The position numbers and the translations under genes are program-made. A DNA stretch of 41,631 nt, taken from assembly GCF_029382225.1 (NCBI RefSeq), contig NZ_JARLTC010000055.1, forward strand, positions 1-41,631, read 5' to 3'. Position 1 is the stretch's first letter. Each line of letters opens with the position of its first letter. Origin of the DNA: Spongiactinospora sp. TRM90649. GTDB lineage: Bacteria; Actinomycetota; Actinomycetes; Streptosporangiales; Streptosporangiaceae. This document shows, in pieces, positions 26,142 to 37,726 of the stretch. The notes beneath the pieces were generated by a model. The model saw only the letters and a list, made by a program, of their open reading frames with translations. It was not told where the DNA came from and did no database searches.

Positions 26142-28448
26142 ATGCGTACGTGGGCGAAGGGCACGGCCCCCGCCGCACTACTCGCGGTGGCCGTGATGAC
26201 CGTCGGCGGTGGCGGTGTCGCCGCCGCGGACACCGGTGGCGACGCCTCCATCGGCGGAGGCAACCAGGTCAGGGTGCCCGTCAACCTGCCGGTCGACATC
26301 AGCGGCAACGCGCTCAGCGTGCTGGGTTCCTCGTCGGCCGGCTCCCAGGGCGGGGCGACGGTGGTGAACTCCGGGCCGCGCCGCGGTGGTGACCACACCT
26401 CCGGCGACGCGAGCATCCTGGGCGGCAACCAGGTCGAGGCGCCGATCAACATCCCGATCAACGCCTGTGGCAACGCCGTCGCCGTCCTGGGTGAGGCCGA
26501 AGCCAGTTGCAAGGGCGGCGCCTCGGTGCACAATCCCGGTGGCGGCGGCGCGGGTGGTGACAACACCAGCGGTGACGCCTCCATCCTGGGCGGCAACCAG
26601 GTGTTCGCGCCGATCACCGCTCCGCTCGACCTCTGTGGCAACGCGTTCGCGATCTTCGGTGAGGCGACCGCGGGCTGTCGGGGCGGCAGCACGGTGCGGA
26701 ACACGGGGCCCGGTTCGGCCCGTGGCAACTCGACCAGCGGCGACGCCTCCATCCTGGGCGGCAACCAGGTGATCGCGCCGATCAACGCCCCGCTGAACGT
26801 CTGCGGCAACTCCGCGGCCGTGCTCGGGGAGGCGCTGGCCGGCTGCAAGGGCGGGGCGTCGGTCGTCAACGGCGGCCCCGGCCACTACCGCAAGCTGACC
26901 CACCTGCAGCGATCCCAGGGCAACGACACCAGCGGCGACGCCGGTATCGGCAGCGGCAACCAGGTCGTCGCCCCGGTCAACCTGCCGGTGGAGGTCTGCG
27001 GCAACGCGATCGGCGGCGACGCCACCGCGAACTGCAAGGGCGGAAGTTCGGTGGTCAACACCCGCGCCGGATCGGGCGCGGGCGGCAACCGGACCTCCGG
27101 CGACGCCGGTGTGCTGTCGGGTAACCAGGCGGTCGCGCCGGTCAACGCTCCGATCGATGTCTGCGGCAACGCCGCCGCAGTGCTCGGCGACGCCTTCGCC
27201 GGGTGCAAGGGCGGCGCCACCGTGGTGAACGGCAGGCCAAACGGTGGGCCAAATGGTGGGCACGGGGCGGGGCACAACAACACGTCCGGTGACGCCGGTG
27301 TCGGCAGCGGCAACCAGGTCATCGCGCCGATCACCGCCCCGGCCGACGTCTGCGGCAACGCCGCCGCCGTACTCGGCGACGCCGCGGCCGGATGCCTGGG
27401 CGGCTCGAAGGTGACCCCCGGCGATCCCGGGGGCTACGGCCGGTGGGACCGCAGTCCCGTCCGGGCCAAGACCGTGGGCCCGGGCATTCCGGGCACCAGA
27501 GGCGTGGACGGCAAGACGCCGGACCACGGCCTGCTGTCCATGCTCCCCGCCGGTCCGGCGCTGGGTTCGGCTCCGCTGGTGTCCGGGCGTGCGCCGGTCG
27601 TCGGCGATGTCACCCAGTCGCCGGTCGTGGTTGAAGTGATCGACCCGGCTCAATCCGCCGAGAACATGCCCGCCGAGACCAAACCGGCCGGGAACCGGCC
27701 CGCCGGGAACTCGGCCAAGCCTGCGGAGGCCCCGCGGGCCGCTCAGCGGGTGGGCGGCGGCGAGGCTCTGCCGCCGGTGCCGCTGGTCGATGAGGTCGGC
27801 AAGGCCGTCAACGGCCTTGGCCTGCCAGAACCGGCCACGCTCCCAGAGGCCGCCGCCGCCACGCTGGGCCTGCCCGGCCCGTCAGGGTCGGGAGACCCGG
27901 CGAAGCCCGCCGCGGGCCCCGAGGTTCCGCTGCTGTCGCAGTTGCCGCTGCTGCAGGGGTTGCCCCTCACTCCCGAGATCCCCGCCGCGAACACTCCCAA
28001 GGCGCCGAAGGTCCCCGGTGTTCAGGCTCCGAAGGGTAAAGGTAAAGGTAAGGGCAAGGGCAAGGGCGCCGCGGCCACCACCGCGATGTCGTCCCGGCCG
28101 GTGCCTCCGCCCGCCCCCAAGGGCGGGGCGAAGGACGGTGCCAAGGACGGCCGGAACGCCGGCGCCCTTTCCGTCGCCAAGCCCGTGACCGACCTGGTGA
28201 CCGGCACCCCGGCCGGTGGCGCCGTGCGCGACACCGCGTCGAACCTGCCGGTCGACGGGCTCCCGGTGAGCGGGCTGCCCGTCCGGCAGAACCTGCCGGT
28301 CCCCGGCCTGATGAGCGCCGAGCAGCCGCTCGGCGTCAGTGGAATGAACTCCGGTGCTCTTGTCGCGCTCATGCTCGGCGGGATGTTCGCCGTGTCGGCG
28401 ACGCTGCTCGCCACGGTCCGCCGCCTGCGCTTCGGTCGTAAGTCGTAG
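26142..28448 (+). CDS. Multi-domain chaplin-like surface protein
   Basis: 768 residues from ATG 26142 (GGAG eight bases upstream). A signal peptide (AALLAVAVMTVGGGGVAAA) is followed by seven chaplin-type units (about residues 40-425), each like GGNQVIAPINAPLNVCGN...CKGG; units 2-7 have two Cys, unit 1 none. Chaplins assemble into amyloid-like surfactant films on aerial hyphae and spores; known ones have one or two such domains. The C-terminal half is Pro/Ala-rich with a (Lys-Gly)6 run, then one membrane helix (ALVALMLGGMFAVSATLLA) and a basic tail. No LAxTG/LPxTG sortase motif is seen, so anchoring may be by the helix. A surface-coat role is inferred. Confidence 0.82.
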   Translation: MRTWAKGTAPAALLAVAVMTVGGGGVAAADTGGDASIGGGNQVRVPVNLPVDISGNALSVLGSSSAGSQGGATVVNSGPRRGGDHTSGDASILGGNQVEAPINIPINACGNAVAVLGEAEASCKGGASVHNPGGGGAGGDNTSGDASILGGNQVFAPITAPLDLCGNAFAIFGEATAGCRGGSTVRNTGPGSARGNSTSGDASILGGNQVIAPINAPLNVCGNSAAVLGEALAGCKGGASVVNGGPGHYRKLTHLQRSQGNDTSGDAGIGSGNQVVAPVNLPVEVCGNAIGGDATANCKGGSSVVNTRAGSGAGGNRTSGDAGVLSGNQAVAPVNAPIDVCGNAAAVLGDAFAGCKGGATVVNGRPNGGPNGGHGAGHNNTSGDAGVGSGNQVIAPITAPADVCGNAAAVLGDAAAGCLGGSKVTPGDPGGYGRWDRSPVRAKTVGPGIPGTRGVDGKTPDHGLLSMLPAGPALGSAPLVSGRAPVVGDVTQSPVVVEVIDPAQSAENMPAETKPAGNRPAGNSAKPAEAPRAAQRVGGGEALPPVPLVDEVGKAVNGLGLPEPATLPEAAAATLGLPGPSGSGDPAKPAAGPEVPLLSQLPLLQGLPLTPEIPAANTPKAPKVPGVQAPKGKGKGKGKGKGAAATTAMSSRPVPPPAPKGGAKDGAKDGRNAGALSVAKPVTDLVTGTPAGGAVRDTASNLPVDGLPVSGLPVRQNLPVPGLMSAEQPLGVSGMNSGALVALMLGGMFAVSATLLATVRRLRFGRKS
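26262..27413 (+). repeat. Seven chaplin-domain repeats
   Basis: The DNA encoding GNQ(V/A)xxPI/VNxP recurs near 26262, 26424, 26592, 26760, 26957, 27118 and 27307, at 160-200 base spacing. Linkers between units are Gly-rich (GDNTSGDASILGG type). Units 2-4 and 6-7 are the most alike, which suggests internal duplication. Confidence 0.85.
28032..28067 (+). repeat. (Lys-Gly)6 codon repeat
   Basis: Six consecutive AAR-GGY codon pairs in the C-terminal half of the chaplin-like gene give a basic flexible tract. Such a run can change length by slippage. Confidence 0.85.
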
Positions 28449-28572
28449 GTGCGGCCACGTACGCAGGCCGCAGGAACGCATGACGGCGCCGCTTCGGCGA
28501 TGTCGGCAGCAGATGACAGGTAGTACCGGTCGCTCCGCTCCGTGATCTGGGGCACGGCCGGAGCAGTGGAAA

Positions 28573-28613
28573 GCTTTGCCCGTTCCGGGGGCGTGGCCCG
28601 GGGCGGGCAAAGC
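28573..28613. terminator. Long hairpin between convergent genes
   Basis: GCTTTGCCCGTTCCGGG pairs with CCCGGGGCGGGCAAAGC around a 7-base loop: 17 bp with two G-U pairs. It sits in the 331-base gap (28449-28779) between the chaplin gene and the convergent DUF5703 gene, so it probably terminates one or both. There is no long T tract, as is common in actinomycetes. Nothing else was recognised in that gap. Confidence 0.65.
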
Positions 28614-28779
28614 CATGTCCGGAACTGGACGGGCCGGCTTGGACAACGGCCCGGGGGAAGGGGTGATCAGCGGTACGAGGGGGCACGGGAGAGCATGGAA
28701 CGAATAAGAGACGGCTGACTGGGCATGCCTGAAGGTAGTGGTGTCCATGCCTGCGAGCAGGATGAGTAGCACCGACAGG

Positions 28780-28971
28780 TCACATCGTACGAGTGGCCCG
28801 TATGATTTTTCGGCGAAGGCGGATACGCCGCGTACCGTCGGGAAACAACCGCAGACGGTCGAGCTCCCAGTCGCCGTGCTCGGCGTGTTCGGTCAGGAGC
28901 TGCCGTGCGGCCTCACGTGTGGTGTCGCGCGGTATGTAGATATCGAAGTATGAGTAGTCGAGCACAGCCAT
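28780..28971 (-). CDS. DUF5703 family protein
   Basis: 63 residues from ATG 28971 with GGAG five bases upstream; a longer frame to 29007 adds a Ser/Pro leader. The sequence DYSYFDIYIPRDTTREAAR, then GDWELDRLRLFPDGTRR and a basic C-terminus (LRRKIIR), matches the small actinobacterial DUF5703 family. Function unknown. It is cytosolic, a single-gene unit between the chaplin gene and topA. Confidence 0.8.
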   Translation of the reverse strand: MAVLDYSYFDIYIPRDTTREAARQLLTEHAEHGDWELDRLRLFPDGTRRIRLRRKIIRATRTM

Positions 28972-29145
28972 TAGTCTCCGAGGTGGGCTAGACGACGACG
29001 GCAGCACACTCTGCCCCTTATTCTGCGTCCTGGTGGGTGGACCTGGAAGGGATCGGGGGTAGCCGGGCCGCCCGTGGGGATGGGGAAACCTGTGTGACGG
29101 GTTACCTTCGGGGGGAACCTAGAGAACAGCGAGGTAGGAAGCAGC

Positions 29146-31803
<2,658 letters not shown>

Positions 31804-31917
31804 TCGCCAAGGGGCCCGGTCGTTGATGGTGTCACCGTCGTCGGCCAGGGTTCAGGTGGTCTTCAGGAGCGCGTAAACGTGGACGCGGATCCTGAAGGCC
31901 CGCGGATGAGCGCTGGG

Positions 31918-31949
31918 ACGTCCGCCTGAGAGTCCTCTCAGGCGGACGT
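31918..31949 (+). terminator. Perfect hairpin after topA
   Basis: ACGTCCGCCTGAGA, loop GTCC, TCTCAGGCGGACGT: a perfect 14-bp stem 115 bases after the topA stop, without a T tract. Probable terminator separating topA from the metallophosphoesterase gene. Confidence 0.65.
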
Positions 31950-32040
31950 GCGCGTCTTACCCGTCTCGCTCGTAGCATGCGGGGACGCGCACACAAGATC
32001 AGGCGCGCAAAGATCAGGCGTCGGCCGGGACCAACGTGGG

Positions 32041-33345
32041 GTGGCCGTGGGGTTCGTTGTGACGGGCGTCGTCGTCACGACCGTCGTGCACTTGTATCTG
32101 TGGTGGCGGCTGGTCTGCGCGACCACCTTGCCCGGACGGCTGCGCAGGACGCTGACCTGGGTCGCCGTCGCGTTCGGCGTCCTGGTGCCGGTGACGATGG
32201 TGATCCAGCGGGTCCCGGCGCCGCACTTTCCGGGGTGGCTGGCCTGGCCGGGGTTCCTGTGGATCGCGGTCATGTTCTACCTGCTGGTGTTCCTGGTGCT
32301 GCTGGAGGTGCCGAGGGCGGTCGCGGCGCTGGTGTTGAGGTGGCGTGCCGTGCCGTCGGGTGAGAAGGCGGACGTCAGGACGCCGCCGGCCGTACCGGCC
32401 ACGGTGGGTGCTTCGGCGGCTCCGCCTGTGGCCCCTGCCGACTCACCGCCGCCCGTTCCGGCGACCCAAGACCGGGCGGCTCAAGACCGGGCGGCTCAGG
32501 ACCGGGTGGCGATGGGCAGGCGGCTGTTCCTCGGGCGTACGGCGGCGGCCGTCGCCGGGGCGGGCGCGCTGGCCACGGTGGGCGTCGGAGTCCGCACCGC
32601 GCTGGGCGACCCGGTGATCGAGCGCGTGGCCGTGCGGATCCCCGGCCTCGACGCCCGGCTGGACGGCCTGCGCTTCGCCGTCGTGAGCGACATCCACATC
32701 GGCCCGCTGACCGGCCGCGCCCACACCGAGCGCATCGTCCGGATGATCAACTCGCTGGAGGCCGACGTCGTCGCGATCGTCGGCGACCTGGTGGACGGCA
32801 CGGTGGCCGAACTGGGTGCGCTGGCCCGCCCGCTGCGCTCGCTGGAGTCGGCGCACGGGGCCTACTTCGTGACCGGCAACCACGAGTATTACACCGCCAA
32901 CGGCCCGGCCGAATGGATCGCCGAGCTGCGCGAACTGGGCGTGCGCCCGCTGGAGAACGAGCGGGTGGAGATCGCGCGCGGCGGCGCCGTCCTCGACCTG
33001 GCCGGGGTGAACGACGTCTACGGCGAGCCGGAGGGGCAGGGCCCCGACTTCACGGCGGCGCTCGGCGGGCGTGACACCTCGCGGACCACGGTGCTGCTCG
33101 CCCACCAGCCCGTGCAGGTCACGCAGGCGGCGGCGCACGGGGTGGACCTCCAGCTCTCCGGGCACACGCACGGCGGCCAGATGGTGCCCTTCAACCTGAT
33201 CGTCCCGTTCCAGCAGCCGGTGGTGCGGGGCCTGGCCACGGTGGACGGCACGCAGGTCTACGTCACGCGCGGCGCCGGTTTCTGGGGCCCGCCGGTCCGC
33301 GTCGGCGCGCCCCCGGAGATCACCATGCTGCGGATCCATCGATAA
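32041..33345 (+). CDS. Membrane-anchored metallophosphoesterase
   Basis: 434 residues from GTG 32041; GTG 32047 is equally possible, and an upstream frame to 31948 is not protein-like. Two or three membrane helices (VVVTTVVHLYLWW; WIAVMFYLLVFLVLL) precede an Ala/Pro linker and a further hydrophobic stretch after RRLFLGRTAAAVAGAG. The calcineurin-like domain shows the metal motifs VVSDIHIGP, IVGDLVDG, VTGNHEYY and SGHTHGGQM. It resembles YkuE/YaeI-type phosphoesterases acting outside the membrane, some on lipid phosphates; the substrate here is unknown. Confidence 0.88.
   Translation: MAVGFVVTGVVVTTVVHLYLWWRLVCATTLPGRLRRTLTWVAVAFGVLVPVTMVIQRVPAPHFPGWLAWPGFLWIAVMFYLLVFLVLLEVPRAVAALVLRWRAVPSGEKADVRTPPAVPATVGASAAPPVAPADSPPPVPATQDRAAQDRAAQDRVAMGRRLFLGRTAAAVAGAGALATVGVGVRTALGDPVIERVAVRIPGLDARLDGLRFAVVSDIHIGPLTGRAHTERIVRMINSLEADVVAIVGDLVDGTVAELGALARPLRSLESAHGAYFVTGNHEYYTANGPAEWIAELRELGVRPLENERVEIARGGAVLDLAGVNDVYGEPEGQGPDFTAALGGRDTSRTTVLLAHQPVQVTQAAAHGVDLQLSGHTHGGQMVPFNLIVPFQQPVVRGLATVDGTQVYVTRGAGFWGPPVRVGAPPEITMLRIHR
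32467..32511 (+). repeat. Three tandem 15-base units
   Basis: Two identical copies of CAAGACCGGGCGGCT and a third with four changes encode DRAAQ-type repeats in the linker of the metallophosphoesterase. Slippage-prone, with no effect on frame. Confidence 0.85.
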
Positions 33346-33469
33346 CAAGGGGGACCTATTCGGCATCCGATACCTGCGCGGGACACCATGGGCGTATTAC
33401 CCTCGGGCGACGAGCGGACGGGTCATTCCGGGCGGCTCAACTTCATCCCATGACGAGCAGGCACCTGGA

Positions 33470-33475
33470 TACGCT
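33470..33475 (+). promoter_or_regulatory. Candidate -10 for a leaderless MFS-tmk transcript
   Basis: TACGCT ends six bases before the ATG at 33482 and no Shine-Dalgarno is present. That spacing places the transcription start at or next to the start codon. No good -35 was found. Confidence 0.4.
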
Positions 33476-33481
33476 GACACT

Positions 33482-35566
33482 ATGACCACCCCTGGCACCG
33501 GCCGCGCAGCGTCGCGACGCAAACCCCCGCATGTGCTGGCCAATGCCCGGTTTCGCCGTCTGTGGACGGCGATGTCGGTGTGCAGCCTGGGCGACTGGCT
33601 GAACATCGTCGCACTGACCGCGCTGGCGGGCGACCTCACCGCCGAGTCCGGTTACCAGGTGCAGAGCCTGGCCATCGGCGGCGTCTTCGTGGCGAAGATG
33701 CTGCCCGCGATCCTGCTCGGCCCGCTGGCGGGCGCGGTGGCCGACCGCTTCGACCGGCGGCTGGCGATGGTCGTCGCCGACGTGCTGCGGTTCGCGCTGG
33801 TGCTGTCGATTCCGCTGGTGCTGCTGCTGTCCACGCCGTCCCCCGGCACCTACCAGTGGGTGATCATCGCCACCCTGCTCGTCGAGTGCGTGAACCTGTT
33901 CTGGGTCCCGGCCAAGGACGCCACGGTGCCCAACCTGGTGCCCAAGGACCGCCTGGAGGAGGCCAATCAGCTCAATATGCTGGTCACGTACGGCACCGCG
34001 CCCGTCGCCGCCGGGCTGTTCGCCGTCCTGGCCCTGCCCAGCGACCTGCTGCGCGACATCCTGCCGCTGGCCGAGGATCCGGCGCGGCTGGCGCTGTTCA
34101 TCAACGCCGCCGTCTACCTGGTCTCGGCGTTCCTGATCTTCACGCTGCCCGACTTCCCCAAGAACCACACCGGCATCTCCACCCCGTCGGTGCTCCGCCA
34201 GATCGGCGAGGGCTGGCGTTACGTCGGCGCCAGCCGCATCGTGCGCGGGCTGGTCATCGGGATGCTCGGCGCGTTCGCGGCGGGCGGCGCGGTGATCGGC
34301 GTGGCCCGGGTCTACGTCGAGGCGCTGGGCGGCGGCGACTCCGCCTACGGCACGGTATTCGGCGCGGTGTTCGCCGGCATGGCGTTCGGCATGTTCTTCG
34401 GGCCGCGGCTGCTGCGCGAGCTGTCCAGGCGGCGGCTGTTCGGCCTGGCGATCGTGGCGGCGGGCGTGGTGCTCGCGGCCATCGCGCTGATCCACAACCT
34501 GGTCATCGTGGTGCTGCTGACCGTGGTCCTCGGGGCGCTGGCGGGCATCGCGTGGATCATCGGCTACACGCTGATCGGCCTTGAGGTGGAGGACCAGCTT
34601 CGCGGGCGCACGTTCGCGTTCCTGCAGTCGCTGGCCCGTGTGGTGCTGCTGCTCGTGGTCGCCGTCGCCCCGACCCTGGCCGGTCTGTACGGCGAGCGCC
34701 TGGTCCGCGTCGCCCCCGAGGTCGCCTACCGGTTCGACGGGTCCAACCTGGTGCTGCTGGTCGGCGCGGTCCTCGCGTCCGCCGTCGGGCTCGTCGCGCT
34801 GCGCCAGATGGACGACCGCCAGGGCATCCCGATCATCGGCGACCTGGTCGCCGCCGCGCGCGGCCGCCGGTTCGCGACGGAGACGCAGGAGCAGCCGCGC
34901 GGCATGTTCATCGCCTTCGAGGGCGGCGAGGGCTCCGGCAAGACCACCCAGTCGCGGCTGCTCGGCATCTGGCTGCGCGACCAGGGCTTCGACGTGGTCC
35001 AGACCCGCGAGCCCGGCTCCACCAAGGTCGGCATGCGGCTGCGGGCGATCCTGCTCGACGCCGCCCACCAGGGGCTGTCGGCCCGTTCCGAGGCGCTGCT
35101 GTACGCCGCCGACCGCGCCGAGCACGTGGAGAAGGTGATCATGCCCGCGCTGGTCAGGGGCGCGATGGTGATCACCGACCGTTACGTCGACTCCTCCCTC
35201 GCCTACCAGGGCGCCGGTCGCGCCCTCGACCCCGCCGACGTGACCAGGATCAACGCCTGGGCCACCGGCGGCTTGACCCCCGACCTGACGGTGCTCATCG
35301 ACGTGCCGCCCGCCATCGGGCTGTCCAGGTTCGCCTCCCCCGCCGACCGGATCGAGTCCGAGCCGCCGGAGTTCCACGAGCGGGTCAGGCGCGAGTTCCG
35401 CACGCTGGCCGCCGCCGAACCCGACCGCTACGTGGTCATCGACGGCACCCAGCCGCAGGAGGAGGTTTCCAGGCTGATCCAGGACCGGGTGCGCGAGATC
35501 CTGCCCGACCCGGTTCCCGACGACTCCGAGGACGCCACGGGCACCATCCCGGCCATCCGCGACTAG
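33482..35566 (+). CDS. tmk: MFS transporter fused to dTMP kinase
   Basis: 694 residues from ATG 33482. Residues 15-450 are an MFS-type domain with about ten to twelve helices (LGPLAGAVADRFDRR is the MFS loop motif; AGGAVIGVARVYVEALG later). Residues 475-675 are a full thymidylate kinase: P-loop FIAFEGGEGSGKTTQ near 481, TREPGSTKVG, TDRYVDSSLAYQGAGR and DVPPAIGLSRF. It phosphorylates dTMP to dTDP for dTTP synthesis, here tethered to the membrane. This fusion is, as I recall, found in Streptomyces and relatives beside topA and holB. Whether the MFS part transports anything is unknown. Confidence 0.93.
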   Translation: MTTPGTGRAASRRKPPHVLANARFRRLWTAMSVCSLGDWLNIVALTALAGDLTAESGYQVQSLAIGGVFVAKMLPAILLGPLAGAVADRFDRRLAMVVADVLRFALVLSIPLVLLLSTPSPGTYQWVIIATLLVECVNLFWVPAKDATVPNLVPKDRLEEANQLNMLVTYGTAPVAAGLFAVLALPSDLLRDILPLAEDPARLALFINAAVYLVSAFLIFTLPDFPKNHTGISTPSVLRQIGEGWRYVGASRIVRGLVIGMLGAFAAGGAVIGVARVYVEALGGGDSAYGTVFGAVFAGMAFGMFFGPRLLRELSRRRLFGLAIVAAGVVLAAIALIHNLVIVVLLTVVLGALAGIAWIIGYTLIGLEVEDQLRGRTFAFLQSLARVVLLLVVAVAPTLAGLYGERLVRVAPEVAYRFDGSNLVLLVGAVLASAVGLVALRQMDDRQGIPIIGDLVAAARGRRFATETQEQPRGMFIAFEGGEGSGKTTQSRLLGIWLRDQGFDVVQTREPGSTKVGMRLRAILLDAAHQGLSARSEALLYAADRAEHVEKVIMPALVRGAMVITDRYVDSSLAYQGAGRALDPADVTRINAWATGGLTPDLTVLIDVPPAIGLSRFASPADRIESEPPEFHERVRREFRTLAAAEPDRYVVIDGTQPQEEVSRLIQDRVREILPDPVPDDSEDATGTIPAIRD

Positions 35567-35569
35567 CCT
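35564..35569 (+). promoter_or_regulatory. Candidate -10 for a leaderless holB transcript
   Basis: TAGCCT, whose TAG is the tmk stop codon, ends six bases before the holB GTG, the same spacing as at tmk. There is no Shine-Dalgarno. Readthrough from tmk is also likely. Confidence 0.3.
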
Positions 35570-35575
35570 TTAGTC

Positions 35576-36748
35576 GTGAGCGTCTTCGACGATCTTGTAG
35601 GTCAGCGGCGGGCCGCCGCCGTACTGGCCACGGCCGCCGGTGCCGCCGCCGAGGCGGTGGCGGGCGGCCGCGGCGCGGGCATGACCCACGCCTGGCTGTT
35701 CTCCGGCCCGCCCGGCTCGGGCCTGTCGGCCGCCGCCCGCGCGTTCGCCGCCGCGCTGCTGTGCCCCGACGGCGGCTGCGGCCACTGCGACCTGTGCCAC
35801 CAGGTGGACATCGGCTCCCACCCCGACCTGGAGTCGGTGCGCCCCGACGGCCTGTCCTACAGCGTCAAGCAGACCCGCGCGCTGATCCTGCGCGCCGCGG
35901 GCGCGCCCACCCTCGGCCGCTGGCGCGTCGTGCTGTTCGAAGACGCCGACCGCACCACAGAGCAGGCCGCCAACGCCCTGCTCAAGGCCATCGAGGAGCC
36001 CCCGCCGCGCACCGTGTGGCTGCTGTGCTCGCCCTCGCCCGACGACATGGTCACCACCATCCGCTCTAGGTGCCGCCTGGTCACCCTGGTCACCCCGCCG
36101 ACCGCCGCCGTCGCCCACGAACTGACCACCCGCGACTCCGTCCCGCCCGAACTGGCCGAGTTCGCCGCGCGGGCCGCCCAGGGGCACATCGCGCGGGCCC
36201 GCAGGCTCGCCCTGGACGGAGAGGCCAGGCGCCGCCGCGAGGCGGTCCTGTCCATTCCGGTCTCCGTCACCGGGGTGGGCGACTGCGTGACCGCCGCCGA
36301 GCGGCTGGTCAAGACCGCGGAGGAGGAGGCCATAGCGGCGACGGCCGAACTGAACGAGTCCGAGACGACCGAGCTGCGCAAGGTGTACGGCGAGGGCTCG
36401 ACCGGCAAGGGGCTCAACAAGGGGCTGGTGCGCGGCGCCGCGGGGGCGTTGAAGGAGCTGGAAGACCGGCAGAAGTCGCGGGCGACGCGGGTCAAGCGCG
36501 ACACCCTCGACGTGGCGCTGCTCGACCTGGTGGCGTTCTACCGCGACGTGCTCGCCGTCCAGCTCGGGGCGCAGGTGGAGCTGGCCAACGAGGACCGCCG
36601 GGCCGACATCGACGGCATGGCCCGTAGCACCAGCCCCGAGCGGTCGCTGCGGCGGATCGACGCGATCATGCGGTGCCGGGAGCGGCTGGCGGCCAACGTC
36701 AACCCGCAGATCGCCGTGGAGGCGATGACGCTCGCGCTGCGGCCGTAA
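35576..36748 (+). CDS. holB: DNA polymerase III delta' subunit
   Basis: 390 residues from GTG 35576, nine bases after tmk. It begins SVFDDLVGQRRAAAVL, the usual clamp-loader opening. The P-loop-like GPPGSGLSAAA lacks the Lys, as expected since delta' does not hydrolyse ATP. A zinc module follows (CPDGGCGHCDLC), then LFEDADRTTEQAANALLKAIEEPPP and an SRC motif (TIRSRCRLV). The C-terminal collar domain is longer than in E. coli. It is part of the clamp loader that places the beta clamp on DNA. Placement after tmk matches the common bacterial tmk-holB pairing. Confidence 0.94.
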   Translation: MSVFDDLVGQRRAAAVLATAAGAAAEAVAGGRGAGMTHAWLFSGPPGSGLSAAARAFAAALLCPDGGCGHCDLCHQVDIGSHPDLESVRPDGLSYSVKQTRALILRAAGAPTLGRWRVVLFEDADRTTEQAANALLKAIEEPPPRTVWLLCSPSPDDMVTTIRSRCRLVTLVTPPTAAVAHELTTRDSVPPELAEFAARAAQGHIARARRLALDGEARRRREAVLSIPVSVTGVGDCVTAAERLVKTAEEEAIAATAELNESETTELRKVYGEGSTGKGLNKGLVRGAAGALKELEDRQKSRATRVKRDTLDVALLDLVAFYRDVLAVQLGAQVELANEDRRADIDGMARSTSPERSLRRIDAIMRCRERLAANVNPQIAVEAMTLALRP

Positions 36749-36886
36749 GTGACCGGTGTCTCCCGGCCATGCGGGCTGGACGCGTAGGGTGGCCTTTGGC
36801 GGCGTGCCGGGCGGGTCGGCGGCGTGCCCGCCGTACGCGAGTTCGCACGTATGTGTCCGCACGCACGAGGAGGCGAGCACGGCTCC

Positions 36887-37726
36887 ATGGGCATGATCAT
36901 GGCGGTCAGCTTCACCCGCTACGGGCGGCTCTACTACCTTGATCCGGGCGGTCACACTCCCAAGGTCGGCGACAAGGTGCTGGTGCCGACGGACGCGGGC
37001 CCCGAGGTCGCCGAGTGCGTCTGGGCGCCGCAGTGGGTGAGCGAGGAGATCGACGGCCTGCCCGTGTGCGCGGGCATCGCGGGCGAGGAGCAGCTCGGCC
37101 GCGACGACGCCAACCGCAAGCGCCGCGCGGAGGCCAGGAGCGTCTCCAAGCGGCTGATCAAGCGGCACGAACTCCCGATGAAGGTCATCGGCGTGGACTA
37201 CCTCGACGGCGACAACGTGTTCACCGTCTACTTCTCCGCGCCGCATCGCGTCGACTTCCGCGCGCTCGTCAGAGACCTGGCCCGCAACCTGCGCGCCCGC
37301 GTCGAACTCCGGCAGATCGGTCCCCGCGACGAGGCCCGACTGCAGGGCGGCATCGGCCCCTGTGGGCGCGATCTGTGCTGCGCGACCTTCCTGAAGGACT
37401 TCGAGCCGGTCTCCGTGCGAATGGCCAAGGACCAGGACCTTCCGGTCAATCCGCTGCGCATCGCCGGTGCGTGCGGACGCCTGATGTGCTGCCTGAAGTA
37501 CGAGCACCCGCTCTACGTCAAGGCCCACGAGCGGATGCCCAGGCTCGGGCTGAAGGTGGACACCCCCGAGGGCTCGGGCACCGTGGTCGGCCGCAACGTG
37601 CCGTCCGACTCCGTCGTGGTCCGCCTCGACGACGGCGGACGCCGCTGCGCCTGCCCCTCGGCCTCGGTGTGCTCGCCGCGCAAGCAGCACGACAGCATGT
37701 ACGGCGGTGTGACCGGCGATGCGTGA
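36887..37726 (+). CDS. ricT: PSP1 / RicT-like protein
   Basis: 279 residues from ATG 36887; AGGAGG is 13 bases upstream and in-frame ATGs at 36893 and 36899 are alternatives. The PSP1 domain contains QIGPRDEARLQGGIGPCGRDLC with a CC pair near 160 and CGRLMCCLKYEHP near 196, Cys that in Bacillus RicT help hold FeS clusters of the RicAFT complex acting with RNase Y. Further Cys lie at the C-terminus (RRCACPSASVC). RicA and RicF partners are not nearby, so the role in actinomycetes is unclear. It overlaps the next gene's start by eight bases. Confidence 0.85.
   Translation: MGMIMAVSFTRYGRLYYLDPGGHTPKVGDKVLVPTDAGPEVAECVWAPQWVSEEIDGLPVCAGIAGEEQLGRDDANRKRRAEARSVSKRLIKRHELPMKVIGVDYLDGDNVFTVYFSAPHRVDFRALVRDLARNLRARVELRQIGPRDEARLQGGIGPCGRDLCCATFLKDFEPVSVRMAKDQDLPVNPLRIAGACGRLMCCLKYEHPLYVKAHERMPRLGLKVDTPEGSGTVVGRNVPSDSVVVRLDDGGRRCACPSASVCSPRKQHDSMYGGVTGDA

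Noticed and set aside
26262..27413. Regular repeats as a CRISPR array
   Set aside because: Units are 160-200 bases, diverged, and encode in-frame chaplin domains.
35700..35735. Loss of the P-loop lysine in holB as a defect
   Set aside because: Delta' subunits do not hydrolyse ATP and commonly lack it.
33443..37690. Two 640-700 residue minus-strand frames opposite tmk, holB and ricT
   Set aside because: Antisense shadows of strongly supported genes, with Gln/His/Arg-rich composition.
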